Assembly: GCA_022824925.1 (NCBI GenBank)
Contig: JAJDYW010000037.1
Location: 37,125 to 101,124 of the forward strand
Direction of reading: 5' to 3'
Length of the DNA stretch: 64,000 nt
Origin: Dehalococcoidia bacterium
GTDB taxonomy: Bacteria > Chloroflexota > Dehalococcoidia > Tepidiformales > Tepidiformaceae
Position numbers and translations under genes: made by a program. Position 1 is the stretch's first letter. Each line of letters opens with the position of its first letter. Shown piece by piece: positions 15,617 to 28,629 of this stretch. The notes beneath the pieces are model-generated. The model was not told the DNA's origin. It was given only the letters and a program-made list of their open reading frames with translations, and did not search any database.

Positions 15617-15664
15617 GCAGCCGGGGCTGGACGCTAGTCCGCCGAATCCGCTAACCTAACTGAG

Positions 15665-15703
15665 CCCTTTAAGGCGGTCCCGAGAGGCTGCCAAGGGAGG
15701 AGG
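15665..15703 (+). promoter_or_regulatory. PyrR-binding RNA hairpin overlapping a ribosome site
   Basis: A stem forms between GGCGG-T-CC (15673-15680) and GGCTGCC (15686-15692) with loop CGAGA and one bulged U. A lower stem CCCTT/AAGGG (15665-15669 with 15693-15697) extends it. The loop and bulge match the PyrR-binding consensus. The lower right arm is the Shine-Dalgarno AAGGGAGGAGG (15693-15703) of the leader ORF, so PyrR-UMP binding should block translation rather than act by attenuation. Confidence 0.82.
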
Positions 15704-15710
15704 CGCCGCC

Positions 15711-15773
15711 ATGAGCGGCATGCGCTGCGCGCGTACGCGAATTCCCCACCTGACCCCGGTGTTCCCCCGATGA
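15711..15773 (+). CDS. 20-codon leader ORF coupled to pyrR
   Basis: ATG 15711 lies 7 bases after AAGGGAGGAGG. The 20-residue product begins [10 protein letters not shown] and ends TPVFPR. Its TGA (15771-15773) overlaps the pyrR ATG (15770-15772). No ribosome site of its own is visible for pyrR, so pyrR is probably translated by re-initiation after the leader. The peptide itself may have no function. The arrangement places the whole operon under translational control by the upstream hairpin. Confidence 0.7.
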   Translation: MSGMRCARTRIPHLTPVFPR

Positions 15774-16324
15774 GTCCCGTTGAGCTGCAGCGGGGCCCCG
15801 AGGTGGCGCGCACCATCCGGCGGCTCGCGCACGAGATCGTGGAGAGCAACGGCGGGGCGCGGAACCTGGTGCTGGTGGGACTGTTGACACGCGGCGTTCC
15901 CCTGGCGGAGCGGTTGGCGGCGGCAATCGAGGCGTTCGAGGGCCTGAAACCGCCGGTGGGCCGGCTCGACATCGGGCTCTACCGCGACGACCTCGGCCAG
16001 CGCGAGCACTTCCCCCCCGTCCGTCCGAGCGACATCCCGGCCGGGCTCGACGACGCGACCGTCGTCCTCGTCGACGACGTGCTCTTCACGGGGCGCACGG
16101 TGCGGGCGGCGATGGACGCGATCATGGACTTCGGACGGCCGGCGCGGGTGCGCCTGGCGGTCATGGTCGACCGGGGGCACCGGGAGCTGCCCATCCGGCC
16201 CGACTTCGTGGGCCGCAACATCCCGACGGCGCCGTCGCAGACGGTCGACGTGCGCCTGGCGGAGATCGACGACGAGGACGCTATCTACCTGATGGAGGGA
16301 GCCGAACGTCATGGTGAGCATTGA
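15770..16324 (+). CDS. pyrR: PyrR: pyr operon RNA-binding regulator/uracil phosphoribosyltransferase
   Basis: A 184-residue type I phosphoribosyltransferase. The PRPP loop '[19 protein letters not shown]' (about 101-119) and '[14 protein letters not shown]' near the N-terminus are characteristic of PyrR. It senses UMP, binds the pyr mRNA hairpin and represses, and it can also convert uracil to UMP. The length is typical. It is the first protein gene of the operon; its start overlaps the leader-ORF stop and its end overlaps pyrB by 14 bases. Confidence 0.95.
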   Translation: MSPVELQRGPEVARTIRRLAHEIVESNGGARNLVLVGLLTRGVPLAERLAAAIEAFEGLKPPVGRLDIGLYRDDLGQREHFPPVRPSDIPAGLDDATVVLVDDVLFTGRTVRAAMDAIMDFGRPARVRLAVMVDRGHRELPIRPDFVGRNIPTAPSQTVDVRLAEIDDEDAIYLMEGAERHGEH

Positions 16325-17342
16325 ACCGGCGACCCCGGAAGCGGTCACGGAGGAGGCGCCCGCGCCCGCGGGCTCGTCTTCGGCAGGGGCGGGCCCCGTG
16401 TGGACGAGTAAGGACCTGCTCGACACGGACGTGCTTTCGAGCGAGGAGATCGAGCTGGTCCTGGAGACGGCGGAGGCGATGGCGGAGGTGCGGGAGCGGC
16501 CGGTGGGGCGGGTGGCGACGCTGCGGGGCACGACGGTCGTAACCCTCTTCTACGAGAACAGCACGCGCACGCGCGCGAGCTTCGAGATCGCGGCCAAGGC
16601 GCTGGGCGCGGACGTCATCAACCTGGCCGCGGCGGGCAGCAGCGTGGGCAAGGGCGAGTCGCTCATCGACACGGTGCGCACGATCGAGGCGGTGGGGGCG
16701 GACATCCTCGTGATGCGCCACCCGAGCTCGGGGGCGGCGGCCCTGGCCGCGCGCCATACCGAGGCGAGCGTCATCAACGGCGGGGACGGCGCCCACGCGC
16801 ACCCCACGCAGGCGCTGCTGGACCTGTACACGATGCGCCGCCACGTGGGCGACCTCGCGGGCCGCAAGGTGGTCATCGTGGGGGATGTGCTGCACAGTCG
16901 CGTGGCGCGCTCGAACCTGTGGGCGCTGCGGGCGGCGGGGGCGCAGGTCACGCTGTGCGGGCCGGCGACGCTCCTGCCGCGGTCGCTGCGAGCACGGGCG
17001 GGGTACGAGGGGCCGGGCGGCTGCGAGGTCACGAGCGACCTCGGAGAGGCGCTGCTGGGGGCGGACGTGGTGATGGCGCTGCGCATCCAGCGGGAGCGCC
17101 AGGAGCAGGGCCTGCTGCCCTCCCTGCGCGAGTACGTCCGCCAGTACCAGATCACGGAGGAGCGGCTGGCGCGGGCGAATCCGGGGGCGCTGGTGATGCA
17201 CCCCGGCCCGATGAACGAAGGCGTCGAGATCGCCACCGAGGTCGCGCACGGCCTGCGCTCGGTGGTGGAGGAGCAGGTCACGAACGGGGTGGCGGTCCGC
17301 ATGGCCATCCTCTACCTGATGGCGACGGCGAGGCGGTCATGA
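16311..17342 (+). CDS. pyrB: Aspartate carbamoyltransferase catalytic chain
   Basis: A 343-residue enzyme making carbamoyl-aspartate from carbamoyl phosphate and aspartate, the second step of UMP synthesis. Motifs: '[14 protein letters not shown]' (carbamoyl-phosphate site), '[15 protein letters not shown]', and '[12 protein letters not shown]'. The last usually reads NRG, so Glu replaces Arg. An unusual ~35-residue Ala/Glu-rich N-terminal extension precedes the first conserved block. No pyrI regulatory chain is adjacent. It overlaps pyrR and pyrC (ATGA). Confidence 0.95.
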   Translation: MVSIEPATPEAVTEEAPAPAGSSSAGAGPVWTSKDLLDTDVLSSEEIELVLETAEAMAEVRERPVGRVATLRGTTVVTLFYENSTRTRASFEIAAKALGADVINLAAAGSSVGKGESLIDTVRTIEAVGADILVMRHPSSGAAALAARHTEASVINGGDGAHAHPTQALLDLYTMRRHVGDLAGRKVVIVGDVLHSRVARSNLWALRAAGAQVTLCGPATLLPRSLRARAGYEGPGGCEVTSDLGEALLGADVVMALRIQRERQEQGLLPSLREYVRQYQITEERLARANPGALVMHPGPMNEGVEIATEVAHGLRSVVEEQVTNGVAVRMAILYLMATARRS

Positions 17343-18658
17343 GCACCATCCTGATTCGAGGCGGACGCCTCATCGACCCCGCAGCGGGCCTGGACCAGCC
17401 GGGCGACGTTTTGATCGAGGGCGGCCTCGTGCAGGCGGCCGGCGGGACCATCGAGGCAAGCGGAGCGGAGGTGGTCGAGGCGGCGGGGTGCATCGTGACG
17501 CCGGGGTTCATCGACCTGCACGCCCACCTGCGGGAGCCGGGATTCGAGCAGAAGGGCACGATGGCGACGGAGACGGAGGCAGCGTTGCGGGGCGGCTTCA
17601 CGACGGTCTGCTCGATGCCGAACACGGAGCCGGCGCCGGACAGCGCGCCGGCGGTCGAGGGGCTGCTGCAGATCATCGCGCAGGATGCGCGCGTGCGCGT
17701 CCTGCCGGTGGGGTCGACGACGGCGGGGCGGCGCGGGGAGCGGCTGGCGGCGTTGAGCGAGCTGGCAGAGGCGGGCTGCGTCGCCATCAGCGACGACGGC
17801 AGCCCCATCGCGGCCGACCTGATGCGGAACGCCCTCACCCTCGCAGCGGCGCTGGGGCTGGTGGTGGCGGAGCACTGCGACGAGCCCTCGTTGAGCCGGA
17901 ACGGCTCGATGCACGAGGGCGCCGTCAGCGAGCGGCTCGGGCTTCCGGGGCAGCCGGTGGCCGCGGAGACGGCGGCGATAGCCCGGAACATCGAACTCTG
18001 CGAGCTTACCGGGGGCAGGCTGCACATCATGCACATCACGACGGCGAGGGGCGTGGAGCTGGTGGCGCGCGCGAAGGAGCGCGGGCTGCCGGTCACGTGC
18101 GAGGTCACGCCGAGCCACCTCTTCCTGACGGACGAGGCGGTGGCGGGCAGCGACCCCACGCCGGCCTACGACACTTCGGCGAAGGTGAACCCGCCACTAC
18201 GCACGGAAACGGACCGGCGGGCGCTGCTCGCAGGCCTGAACGCGGGCGTCATCGACGCGATCGCGACGGACCACGCGCCGCACGCGCCCGAGGAGAAACT
18301 GTGCGAGTTCGACCTCGCGCCGTTCGGCATCAGCTGCGCGGAGACGGCGCTCGCGACCGTGACCACGCTGGCGGCGCGCGGCGAGCTGGACCTGGGGGTG
18401 GCGCTCGGAGCGCTCACGCAGGGTCCGGCAGCGACCTTCGCGCTGGGTGACCACGTCTCCGGCATCGGGACGCTCGCCGCCGGGGCGCCCGGTGACGTGA
18501 CCATCTTCGACCCGGACGAGCGCTGGGCGGTCGACCCCTCCCGGTTCGCCTCGAAGGGACGCAACACGCCCTTGGCGGGGATGGAGCTGCTAGGCCGCGT
18601 ACGCGCGGTCGTGGTGGCGGGCGAGCTGCGGCACGCGGTGGAGACAGCGCATGTCTGA
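17339..18658 (+). CDS. pyrC: Dihydroorotase
   Basis: A 439-residue type I dihydroorotase (amidohydrolase fold). Zinc ligands are visible in 'FIDLHAHLREPGFE' (HxH), the later histidines in 'AEHCDE' and 'LHIMHITTARG', and the catalytic Asp in 'IATDHAPHAPEEK'. It cyclises carbamoyl-aspartate to dihydroorotate. The start overlaps the pyrB stop (ATGA) and its end overlaps carA by 8 bases. Type I dihydroorotases often associate with the transcarbamoylase, which fits the tight coupling with pyrB. Confidence 0.95.
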   Translation: MSTILIRGGRLIDPAAGLDQPGDVLIEGGLVQAAGGTIEASGAEVVEAAGCIVTPGFIDLHAHLREPGFEQKGTMATETEAALRGGFTTVCSMPNTEPAPDSAPAVEGLLQIIAQDARVRVLPVGSTTAGRRGERLAALSELAEAGCVAISDDGSPIAADLMRNALTLAAALGLVVAEHCDEPSLSRNGSMHEGAVSERLGLPGQPVAAETAAIARNIELCELTGGRLHIMHITTARGVELVARAKERGLPVTCEVTPSHLFLTDEAVAGSDPTPAYDTSAKVNPPLRTETDRRALLAGLNAGVIDAIATDHAPHAPEEKLCEFDLAPFGISCAETALATVTTLAARGELDLGVALGALTQGPAATFALGDHVSGIGTLAAGAPGDVTIFDPDERWAVDPSRFASKGRNTPLAGMELLGRVRAVVVAGELRHAVETAHV

Positions 18659-19805
18659 CGCTCGGCTGGCGCTCGCCGACGGGAGCGTGTTCGAGGGCCG
18701 CGCGGTGGGCGCTCCCGGGCACGCGGGCGGCGAGGTTGTCTTCAACACCTCCATGACAGGGTACCAGGAGATGCTCACGGACCCCTCGTACGCGGGCCAG
18801 CTGCTGACGCTGACGTACCCGATGATCGGGAACTACGGGGTGGACGCGGCGGTGGAGGAGTCGGGGCAGATCCAGCCGCGGGGGCTCATCGTGCGCGAGG
18901 TGGCGCCCGTCGCGAGCCACCCGCGCGCGGCGAGCGACCTCGCGACGTTCCTGGCGGAGCGCGGCGTTGTCGCCATCGACGGCATCGACACGCGCGCGGT
19001 GACGCGCCGCATCCGGCAGCACGGCGTCATGCTGGGCGTGATCACGACCGATCCGCCGGAGGCGGCGCTGGAGCGCGTGCGCGCCCTGCCGGACTACGAC
19101 GGCATCGACTGGGCGGCGCAGGTCACGACGGAAGAGGGGTACGGCTGGGGTTCGTTCGCCCGGGCGAACGACCTGCGCCCCGCGGTCGAGCCGAGGGCGA
19201 ACAAGGCAGTCGCGGGGGAGGGGTTGGGCGCGCGGCGGAAGGTCGCGCTCATCGACGGCGGGGTGAAGCGCAACATCATGCGTTCGCTGACCGCCCGCAA
19301 CTGCGACATCACGGTCCTCCCCATCGACGCAACGGCCGAGGACGTGCTCGCGCTGGAGCCCTCGGGCGTGCTGTGGTCCCCGGGCCCGGGGGATCCACAG
19401 GTGCAGAACTTTCAGGTGGAGGAGGCGCGCAAGCTGATCGGCGCCGTGCCCCTGTTCGGCATCTGCCTGGGGCACCAGGTGATCGCACGGGCGCTGGGGG
19501 CGGGCACCTTCAAACTGCCCTTCGGACACCGCGGGGCGAACCACCCCGTGCGCGACGCACGCACGGGCACGGTCACGATCACGTCCCAGAACCACGGATA
19601 CGCCGTCGACCCCGAGGGGCTGGCGGCCTCGGCGGAGGTAAGCCACGTGAACCTGAACGACGGCACGGTCGAAGCGCTCACCATGCGCAGCGAGCCGGTG
19701 ATGACCATCCAGTACCACTCCGAGGCGAGCCCCGGACCGCTCGACAGCATGGGCATGTTCGACCGCTTCGTGGAGTTGATGGCGACAGCGGAGGGAACGG
19801 CATGA
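18651..19805 (+). CDS. carA: Carbamoyl-phosphate synthase small (glutaminase) subunit
   Basis: A 384-residue CarA. The N-terminal CPSase domain ('[20 protein letters not shown]') is followed by a class I glutamine amidotransferase with nucleophile Cys in '[12 protein letters not shown]', then 'NHGYAV' and the His/Glu pair in '[10 protein letters not shown]' (HPE is usual, HSE here). It supplies ammonia to CarB. It overlaps pyrC, and its stop overlaps the GNAT gene by ATGA. Confidence 0.95.
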   Translation: MSDARLALADGSVFEGRAVGAPGHAGGEVVFNTSMTGYQEMLTDPSYAGQLLTLTYPMIGNYGVDAAVEESGQIQPRGLIVREVAPVASHPRAASDLATFLAERGVVAIDGIDTRAVTRRIRQHGVMLGVITTDPPEAALERVRALPDYDGIDWAAQVTTEEGYGWGSFARANDLRPAVEPRANKAVAGEGLGARRKVALIDGGVKRNIMRSLTARNCDITVLPIDATAEDVLALEPSGVLWSPGPGDPQVQNFQVEEARKLIGAVPLFGICLGHQVIARALGAGTFKLPFGHRGANHPVRDARTGTVTITSQNHGYAVDPEGLAASAEVSHVNLNDGTVEALTMRSEPVMTIQYHSEASPGPLDSMGMFDRFVELMATAEGTA

Positions 19806-20251
19806 CGCGCGCGACGGAGACGAAGCTGGCCACGAGCGCCGACGCAGCCGCGGTCGCGTCGATCGCGCACGCGCTGCGGGGGGAGGCGAACACGAGCCTT
19901 CCCGAGCTCGACGTGGAGGGCGCGCGGGCCTGGCTCGGGCGGCTGGAGGAGGGCGGGGCGGCCGTACTCGCGCTGGACGGATCGATACCGGTCGCCTTCG
20001 GGGCGGTCGAGGAGACGGCGGACGAGCCCGGGATCGCCGAGCTGGGCGTGTGGGTGGTGCCCGACCACCGCCGCCGAGGGATCGCCACCGAGCTCGCGGA
20101 GGAGCTGCTGGAGCTGGCCCGGGAGCGCGGCCTGCGGCGCATCCGCGGGCGCCTGCCGGAGGGCAACGAGCCCGCGCTCAGCTTCCTCTCCGCCATCGGG
20201 GGGATGGTTCCCCTGCGAAACCCCGACATGACCTTCGAGTTGCCCCTCTAG
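19802..20251 (+). CDS. GNAT-family N-acetyltransferase inserted in the pyr operon
   Basis: A 149-residue GNAT protein: '[33 protein letters not shown]' is the acetyl-CoA-binding motif A (RRxGxA form), followed by a beta-bulge region. The acceptor is unknown. It is translationally coupled to carA (ATGA) and abuts the membrane-protein gene with no gap, so it is expressed with the pyrimidine genes although no acetylation step is known in that pathway. It may be a passenger gene. Confidence 0.85.
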   Translation: MTRATETKLATSADAAAVASIAHALRGEANTSLPELDVEGARAWLGRLEEGGAAVLALDGSIPVAFGAVEETADEPGIAELGVWVVPDHRRRGIATELAEELLELARERGLRRIRGRLPEGNEPALSFLSAIGGMVPLRNPDMTFELPL

Positions 20252-20730
20252 ATGGCAGCCGTGAGCAGCAAGCACCGCCCCCTGCCGCCAACCCGCAGCG
20301 GCCCCCTTCCCCGCGACACGCAGGCGGGGGGCCAGGCCGCGAGCTGGGCCGGCGTGCTGGTCGCGCTGGCGGCGACGGCGCTGACCATGGCCGCGCTCAC
20401 GTTCGTCGCGGCGTTCGCCGGCGAGAACGTGGCCGGGGAGGAAGCGGGGCGGTTCTGGGCGTTGCTCTTCGCGGGGGCGCTGGCGCTCTGCGGGCTCTTT
20501 CTCGCGGCGCTGGGCCTGGTCCTGCAGGGCGAGGGCGCGCCGTCGGGCAGCCGCCACGTCGTGCCGGTGGCGACCGGCGTGGCGACGGGCGCAGTCGTGG
20601 GGGCGCTGCTCCTGGAGGGGGCGGGCCGCGAAGCGGTCCTGCCGCTGCTGCTCCTGCTGCTGGCGACGCCGCCCGTGCGGGGCGCGCTGGCGTGGATCTT
20701 GAGGCGACAGGGAACGAGGGGGAGCAGGCG

Positions 20731-20734
<4 letters not shown>
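20252..20734 (+). CDS. Small four-helix membrane protein between carA and carB
   Basis: A 160-residue protein with four predicted transmembrane helices, about residues 31-53, 65-88, 95-115 and 125-145 (for example '[19 protein letters not shown]' and '[19 protein letters not shown]'). The short Pro/Arg-rich N-terminus and Arg-rich C-terminus are probably cytosolic. It starts directly after the GNAT stop and overlaps carB by ATGA. No family is recognised. Its place inside a biosynthetic operon suggests co-expression rather than a proven pathway role. Confidence 0.72.
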
Positions 20735-23981
<3,247 letters not shown>

Positions 23982-23985
<4 letters not shown>

Positions 23986-24746
23986 TTCAGGAACGGGCGA
24001 CGGTCCTCTCGAACGAACCGTGCTACGAGGGGGGCTACGTCGTCTGGCTCGACGCGCCGGGGGTCGCGGCGGCGGGCCACACGCCGGGGCAGTTCGTGAT
24101 GGTGCGCTGTTCGCCGGAGGGCGGCGAGCCGGAGTTCTCGCGCGCGTTCAGCTTCCACCGCGCGGAGGACGGGCGGATCGCGCTCCTGTACGCAGTCGCG
24201 GGGGAGGGAACGGCCTGGCTCGCGGACCGGCGGCGGGGGGATCCCGTTTCGCTCTACGGTCCGCTGGGGAAGGGGTTCCGGCTGCCGGAAGGCACGGGCA
24301 ACCTGCTGCTGGTGGCGGGGGGCGTGGGCGTCGCGCCGATGGTCGACCTGGCGGAAGTGGCCCTCGCCCGGGGCCACCAGGTGACGGCGATGATGGGTGC
24401 GCGCACGGCCTCGCAGTTGCTGCCGGCCTCCTGCTGGCCGAGCGAGGTCGAGTACGTGGTGGTCACGGAGGACGGGTCGCAGGGGCTGCGGGGGAGGGTC
24501 ACGGAGCACCTGGACGACTACGTGGCGTGGTCGAGCAAGCTGTACGCCTGCGGCCCGAACGCGATGTTTGCATCGATGGCGGAGGCGCTGCGCGACAACG
24601 GCCGGCGGCAGAACCCGGAGATCCTGATGGAAGAGAACATGCCCTGCGGCTGGGGGCTGTGCTACGGCTGCGCAATCTTCACGCGCCACGGGGTGCGACT
24701 CTGCTGCAAGGACGGGCCCCGCTTCAACCTCTTCGACGTGTTCTAG
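23982..24746 (+). CDS. pyrK: Dihydroorotate dehydrogenase electron-transfer subunit (PyrK-like)
   Basis: A 254-residue iron-sulfur flavoprotein subunit. It has an FAD-binding barrel with 'SRAFSFHR', an NAD-binding domain ('[20 protein letters not shown]', 'YACGPNAMF') and a C-terminal [2Fe-2S] ligand set: Cys residues spaced as in '[14 protein letters not shown]' with a fourth in 'VRLCCKDG'. It passes electrons from dihydroorotate dehydrogenase to NAD. It overlaps carB by ATGA. The catalytic pyrD is not next to it in this window, nor are pyrF or pyrE, so the operon is incomplete. Confidence 0.88.
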
Positions 24747-24803
24747 CGGACAACAACAACCTTGTGCTAGCATAGCTGCGCCACGGCAGGACACCCGACC
24801 GAG

Positions 24804-25118
24804 ATGTCAGCAGCGCAGCAATCAGGCGAACACGCCAGGGACTACGGCAGCCCCGCAACGTGGGGGGATGTCGAGCACGCGCGCCAATCGACCGAAGTGC
24901 GGATCGCAGGCGTCGAAACGCAGATGGCCGAGATGGAGACCCGGCTCGAAAGGAAGATCGGCGATCTGCGGACGGAGATGACGGCGATGGAGGGCAGGCT
25001 GGAGCGGCAGATAGCCGGGGTGGAGACGCGCCTGATCCGCTGGTCCGCCGGACTGGCCGTCGCGGGAGGGGTTGCCGTCATCGGGTTCCTCGTCGGCATC
25101 CTGCAAGCCGTTGACTGA
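24804..25118 (+). CDS. Small coiled-coil protein with C-terminal membrane anchor
   Basis: A 104-residue product. Residues about 25-78 form a heptad-rich coiled coil ('AGVETQMAEMETRLERKIGDL', 'MEGRLERQIAGVETRLIRW'), and about 80-100 form one transmembrane helix ('GLAVAGGVAVIGFLVGIL'). It resembles small DUF1640/Bdr-like tail-anchored coiled-coil proteins; function is unknown. A TAGCAT -10-like box lies at 24768-24773, so it is probably transcribed apart from the pyr operon. Confidence 0.65.
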   Translation: MSAAQQSGEHARDYGSPATWGDVEHARQSTEVRIAGVETQMAEMETRLERKIGDLRTEMTAMEGRLERQIAGVETRLIRWSAGLAVAGGVAVIGFLVGILQAVD

Positions 25119-25197
25119 GTCAAGCGGCGGCCACAGGGGTTGCGAACGCCTGTTCTAGCATCGTAGGATTCCATCCAACACGACGGGAGAGCGGGAC

Positions 25198-26286
25198 ATG
25201 GCCACACGAGACGCCAAGCGGGAAGCCAAGCAGGAAGAGGACCGGAAGCGCGCGCTCGACCTGGCCCTGGGCCAGATCGAGAAGCAGTACGGCCAGGGCG
25301 CCGTCATGAAGATGGGCGAGGCGAGCGCCAACATGACCGTCGCGGGCATCTCCACGGGGTCGCTCTCGCTGGACATCGCGCTCGGGATCGGCGGCATTCC
25401 CCGCGGGCGCGTGACGGAGATCTACGGGCCGGAGTCGGCGGGGAAGAGCACGCTCGCCCAGCACGTGATCGCGCAGGCCCAGCGCGAAGGTGGGGCCGTC
25501 GCGTACATCGACGTCGAGCACGCACTCGACCCCTCCTACGCGCAGGACCTCGGCATCAACACGGAAGACCTGCTCATCAGCCAGCCGGACACGGGCGAGC
25601 AGGCGCTGGAGATCTGCGAGGCGCTCGTGCGCTCCAACGCGATCGACTGCATCGTGGTGGACTCCGTGGCCGCGCTCGTGCCCCGCGCCGAGATCGAGGG
25701 CGAGATGGGGGACACGCACGTGGGTCTGCAGGCGCGGCTCATGTCGCAGGCATTGCGCAAGCTGACGGCGACGATCTCGCGAACGAGCACGGCCGTCATC
25801 TTCATCAACCAGCTCCGGGAGAAGGTCGGGGTGGTCTTCGGGAACCCGGAGGTGACGCCGGGCGGGCGGGCGCTGAAGTTCTACTCGTCCGTGCGCATCG
25901 AGCTCCGCGGCATCGAGAGCATCAAGAAGGGCACGACCGTCATCGGGCGGCGCGTGCGGGCGAAGGTCGTGAAGAACAAGGTGGCGGCGCCCTTCCGCAC
26001 GGCCGAGTTCGACATCATGTTCGCGAACCCGCGCGGGATCAGCCGCACGGCGGACGTGGTCGACCTGGGGGCGGAGTCGGGCATCCTCACGAAGTCGGGG
26101 GCGTTCTACAGCTACGGCGACCTGCGCATCGGGCAGGGGCGGGAGGCGGCCAAGGCCTTCCTCCACGAGAACCTCGACATCCTCGATGCGATCGAGCGCG
26201 ACCTGCGGCTGGAGGCCGGCCTTCCCGTCGCGGATGCCGCGGACCCGGACGCTGCCGAGACGGCGCTCGCGGCGGGCGCCTCCTAG
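25198..26286 (+). CDS. recA: Recombinase A
   Basis: A 362-residue RecA. Walker A 'GPESAGKST', '[11 protein letters not shown]', Walker B '[14 protein letters not shown]', and '[14 protein letters not shown]' (L2 loop side) are all canonical. It forms the strand-exchange filament and triggers SOS functions. A lysine/glutamate-rich N-terminal 15 residues precede the core. recX starts 5 bases after its stop. A TAGCAT box sits at 25156-25161, about 37 bases before the ATG; no clear SOS operator was recognised. Confidence 0.97.
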   Translation: MATRDAKREAKQEEDRKRALDLALGQIEKQYGQGAVMKMGEASANMTVAGISTGSLSLDIALGIGGIPRGRVTEIYGPESAGKSTLAQHVIAQAQREGGAVAYIDVEHALDPSYAQDLGINTEDLLISQPDTGEQALEICEALVRSNAIDCIVVDSVAALVPRAEIEGEMGDTHVGLQARLMSQALRKLTATISRTSTAVIFINQLREKVGVVFGNPEVTPGGRALKFYSSVRIELRGIESIKKGTTVIGRRVRAKVVKNKVAAPFRTAEFDIMFANPRGISRTADVVDLGAESGILTKSGAFYSYGDLRIGQGREAAKAFLHENLDILDAIERDLRLEAGLPVADAADPDAAETALAAGAS

Positions 26287-26291
26287 GTCCA

Positions 26292-26951
26292 GTGACCGCG
26301 GACGACCCGGACGGAACTCCCCGGGTGACGGCGATCCGCCGCCGCGCTCGGGGCCGGGTGGTCGTCGCGACGAGCGATGGCGAAACGCTGACCCTGCGCG
26401 CGGAAGCGGTCGAACGGGCGGGGCTGCGGAAGGGCGACGCCCTCGACGGCGGCATCCGTGCGGGACTGGAGCGCGAGGAGCAGCGCTGGACCGCGCACGA
26501 CGCGGCCCTGCGGCTGCTCTCGTACCGCCCCCGAAGCGAGCGCGAGCTGGGACAACGCTTGCGCCTCCGGGGCATCACCGGCGACGTGGTCGACGAGGAG
26601 ATCGAGCGCCTGCGGGGGGCGGGCTTGCTCGACGACGAGGCGTTCGCGCAGTCGTGGGTGGAGGACCGGCAGGCGAACGCGCCGCGGGGACAGCGACTCC
26701 TTCGCTACGAGCTTCTCGGGCGGGGGGTGCGCGCCGAGCTCGCCGAGGCGGCGGTGGAGTCGGTCGACGACCGCACGTCCGCCCTCTTCCTCGCGCGAGG
26801 ACGGGCGCGCCGCCTGGGCGACCTGCCCTTCGAGCAGTTCAGCCGGCGGCTGGCCGGCTTTCTCGAGCGCCGCGGCTTCGGGTACGACGTGGTCGCCGAG
26901 GCCGTGCGGACAACCTGGAATGAGAACGCGCCGGAGGACGAGCGGCGGTAG
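26292..26951 (+). CDS. recX: RecX regulatory protein
   Basis: A 219-residue protein from GTG 26292. The RecX three-helix repeats are visible: 'ALRLLSYRPRSERELGQRLRLRG', 'VDEEIERLRGAGLLDDEAFAQSWVEDR', and a C-terminal 'RRLAGFLERRGFGYDVVAEAV'. It modulates RecA filaments. The N-terminal ~60 residues form a small beta-rich extension. It is paired with recA with a 5-base gap, the usual arrangement. Confidence 0.9.
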   Translation: MTADDPDGTPRVTAIRRRARGRVVVATSDGETLTLRAEAVERAGLRKGDALDGGIRAGLEREEQRWTAHDAALRLLSYRPRSERELGQRLRLRGITGDVVDEEIERLRGAGLLDDEAFAQSWVEDRQANAPRGQRLLRYELLGRGVRAELAEAAVESVDDRTSALFLARGRARRLGDLPFEQFSRRLAGFLERRGFGYDVVAEAVRTTWNENAPEDERR

Positions 26952-26990
26952 CAGGCCCGCCCATCGCCCGCAGCATGAAGCGGGAAATCT

Positions 26991-27020
26991 TTGACGGCCT
27001 CGGAGAGCGGGCCGTACTAT
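26991..27020 (+). promoter_or_regulatory. Promoter of the RNase Y gene
   Basis: TTGACG (26991-26996), an 18-base spacer, then TACTAT (27015-27020). The predicted start near 27028 gives a leader of about 60 bases before ATG 27091. Confidence 0.55.
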
Positions 27021-27090
27021 CCCGGTCAGGCGGTCTACGCCGCCCCGGGAACCACAATGTCGCATTTCGCGATTCAACTGGAGCAACCCC

Positions 27091-28620
27091 ATGCCGGCGA
27101 TCATTGCCGTTATCGCCGGCCTCGTTGGCATTCTGATCGGGATCGGCGTGGGCTACGTCCTGCGTCGCCGCTCTGCGCAGCACTCGCTGCAGCAGGCGGA
27201 GGAGGAAGCCCGGCAGATAGTCGTTGAGGCCGAAACCCGCAGCCGCGAGCTTGACCTGGAGTCGAAGGAGGAAGCGCTCAAGCTCCGAAACGAAGCCGAA
27301 GCCGATATCCGCGAGTGGCGCTCAGAGCTCTCGCGGGTGGAGAACCGCCTTACCCAGCGCGAGGAGAACCTCGACCGCAAGACGGACGTTATCGACTCTC
27401 GCGAGACCAGCCTGCAGGAGCGGTCGGAGGCGCTGCGAGGCGCCGAAGATGCAATGCAGGAACTGCGCGCCGAGCAGGAGCGCGCCATCGAGCGGGCGAG
27501 CGGCCTGAGCCGCGAGGAAGCGCGGGAGCACCTGCTGGCGGCGGTCGACGACGAGATCCGCGACGAAGCGAGCCGCCGCGTGCGCGAGATGGAGCGGGAG
27601 GCGGAAGCGACCGCCGCGACACGCGCGCGCGACGTCATCGCGACGGCGATCCAGCGGTACGCCGGCGAAGTCACGGCGGAGACGACCGTCTCCGTGGTGC
27701 CCATCGGCAGCGACGACATGAAGGGGCGCATCATCGGGCGCGAGGGGCGCAACATCCGCGCCATCGAGGCGGCCACGGGCGTCGACCTGATCATCGACGA
27801 CACGCCGGACGCCGTGACCGTCAGCTCGTTCGACCCCGTACGCCGGGAGGTGGCGCGCGTTGCCCTGTCTGGCCTGGTGCAGGACGGGCGCATCCACCCG
27901 ACCCGCATCGAAGAGGCGGTGGCGAAGGCACAACGCAACGTCGAGACGACCATGGCCGAGTCGGCCGAGGCGGCGGCGGCGGAGGCGGACATCCTCAACC
28001 TGCACCCGGAGGTGATGAAGGTGTTCGGCCGGCTGCGCTACCGGACGAGCTACGGCCAGAACGTGATGCGCCACTCGATCGAGACGGCGCACATCGCCGC
28101 CATGCTCGCCCGCGAGATCGGCGCCAACGAGGACATCGCGCGGGCGGGAGGCTTCCTGCACGACCTCGGGAAGGCCGTCGACCACGAGGTCGAGGGCACG
28201 CACGCACTCATCGGGGCCGACATCGCGCGGAGGTACCGCGTGCGGGAGGAGGTCGCGCACTGCATCGAGGCCCACCACGAGGAGGTCGAGCTGGGGACGG
28301 TCGAGGCGGTCATCGTGCAGATGGCCGACGCCATCAGCGGCGGCCGCCCGGGCGCCCGGCGCGAGTCGCTCGACACGTACGTGAAGCGCCTGGAGACCCT
28401 CGAGCAGATCGCGAAGGACCAGAAGGGCGTGGAGCAGGCGTTCGCCATCCAGGCGGGGCGCGAGCTCCGCATCGTGGTCAAACCCGACCAGGTCGACGAC
28501 CTAGAGTCGATGCGGATCGCCCGCGACGTGAGCCAGAAGATCGAGGAGAGCGTCGACTACCCGGGCCAGATCAAGGTCACCGTCGTGCGCGAGACGCGCG
28601 CAACCGAGTACGCGCGCTAG
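27091..28620 (+). CDS. rny: Ribonuclease Y
   Basis: A 509-residue RNase Y. It has an N-terminal membrane helix (about 3-25, 'AIIAVIAGLVGILIGIGVGYV'), a long coiled coil to about 190, a KH domain ('MKGRIIGREGRNIRAIEAATG') and an HD hydrolase domain ('MRHSIETAHIAAM', 'AGGFLHDLGKAVDHE'). It is the membrane-tethered endonuclease that begins mRNA decay in many bacteria lacking RNase E. Length and domain order are typical. The downstream PHP gene follows after 9 bases, suggesting co-transcription of RNA-processing functions. Confidence 0.96.
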   Translation: MPAIIAVIAGLVGILIGIGVGYVLRRRSAQHSLQQAEEEARQIVVEAETRSRELDLESKEEALKLRNEAEADIREWRSELSRVENRLTQREENLDRKTDVIDSRETSLQERSEALRGAEDAMQELRAEQERAIERASGLSREEAREHLLAAVDDEIRDEASRRVREMEREAEATAATRARDVIATAIQRYAGEVTAETTVSVVPIGSDDMKGRIIGREGRNIRAIEAATGVDLIIDDTPDAVTVSSFDPVRREVARVALSGLVQDGRIHPTRIEEAVAKAQRNVETTMAESAEAAAAEADILNLHPEVMKVFGRLRYRTSYGQNVMRHSIETAHIAAMLAREIGANEDIARAGGFLHDLGKAVDHEVEGTHALIGADIARRYRVREEVAHCIEAHHEEVELGTVEAVIVQMADAISGGRPGARRESLDTYVKRLETLEQIAKDQKGVEQAFAIQAGRELRIVVKPDQVDDLESMRIARDVSQKIEESVDYPGQIKVTVVRETRATEYAR

Positions 28621-28629
28621 GCGGCCACG

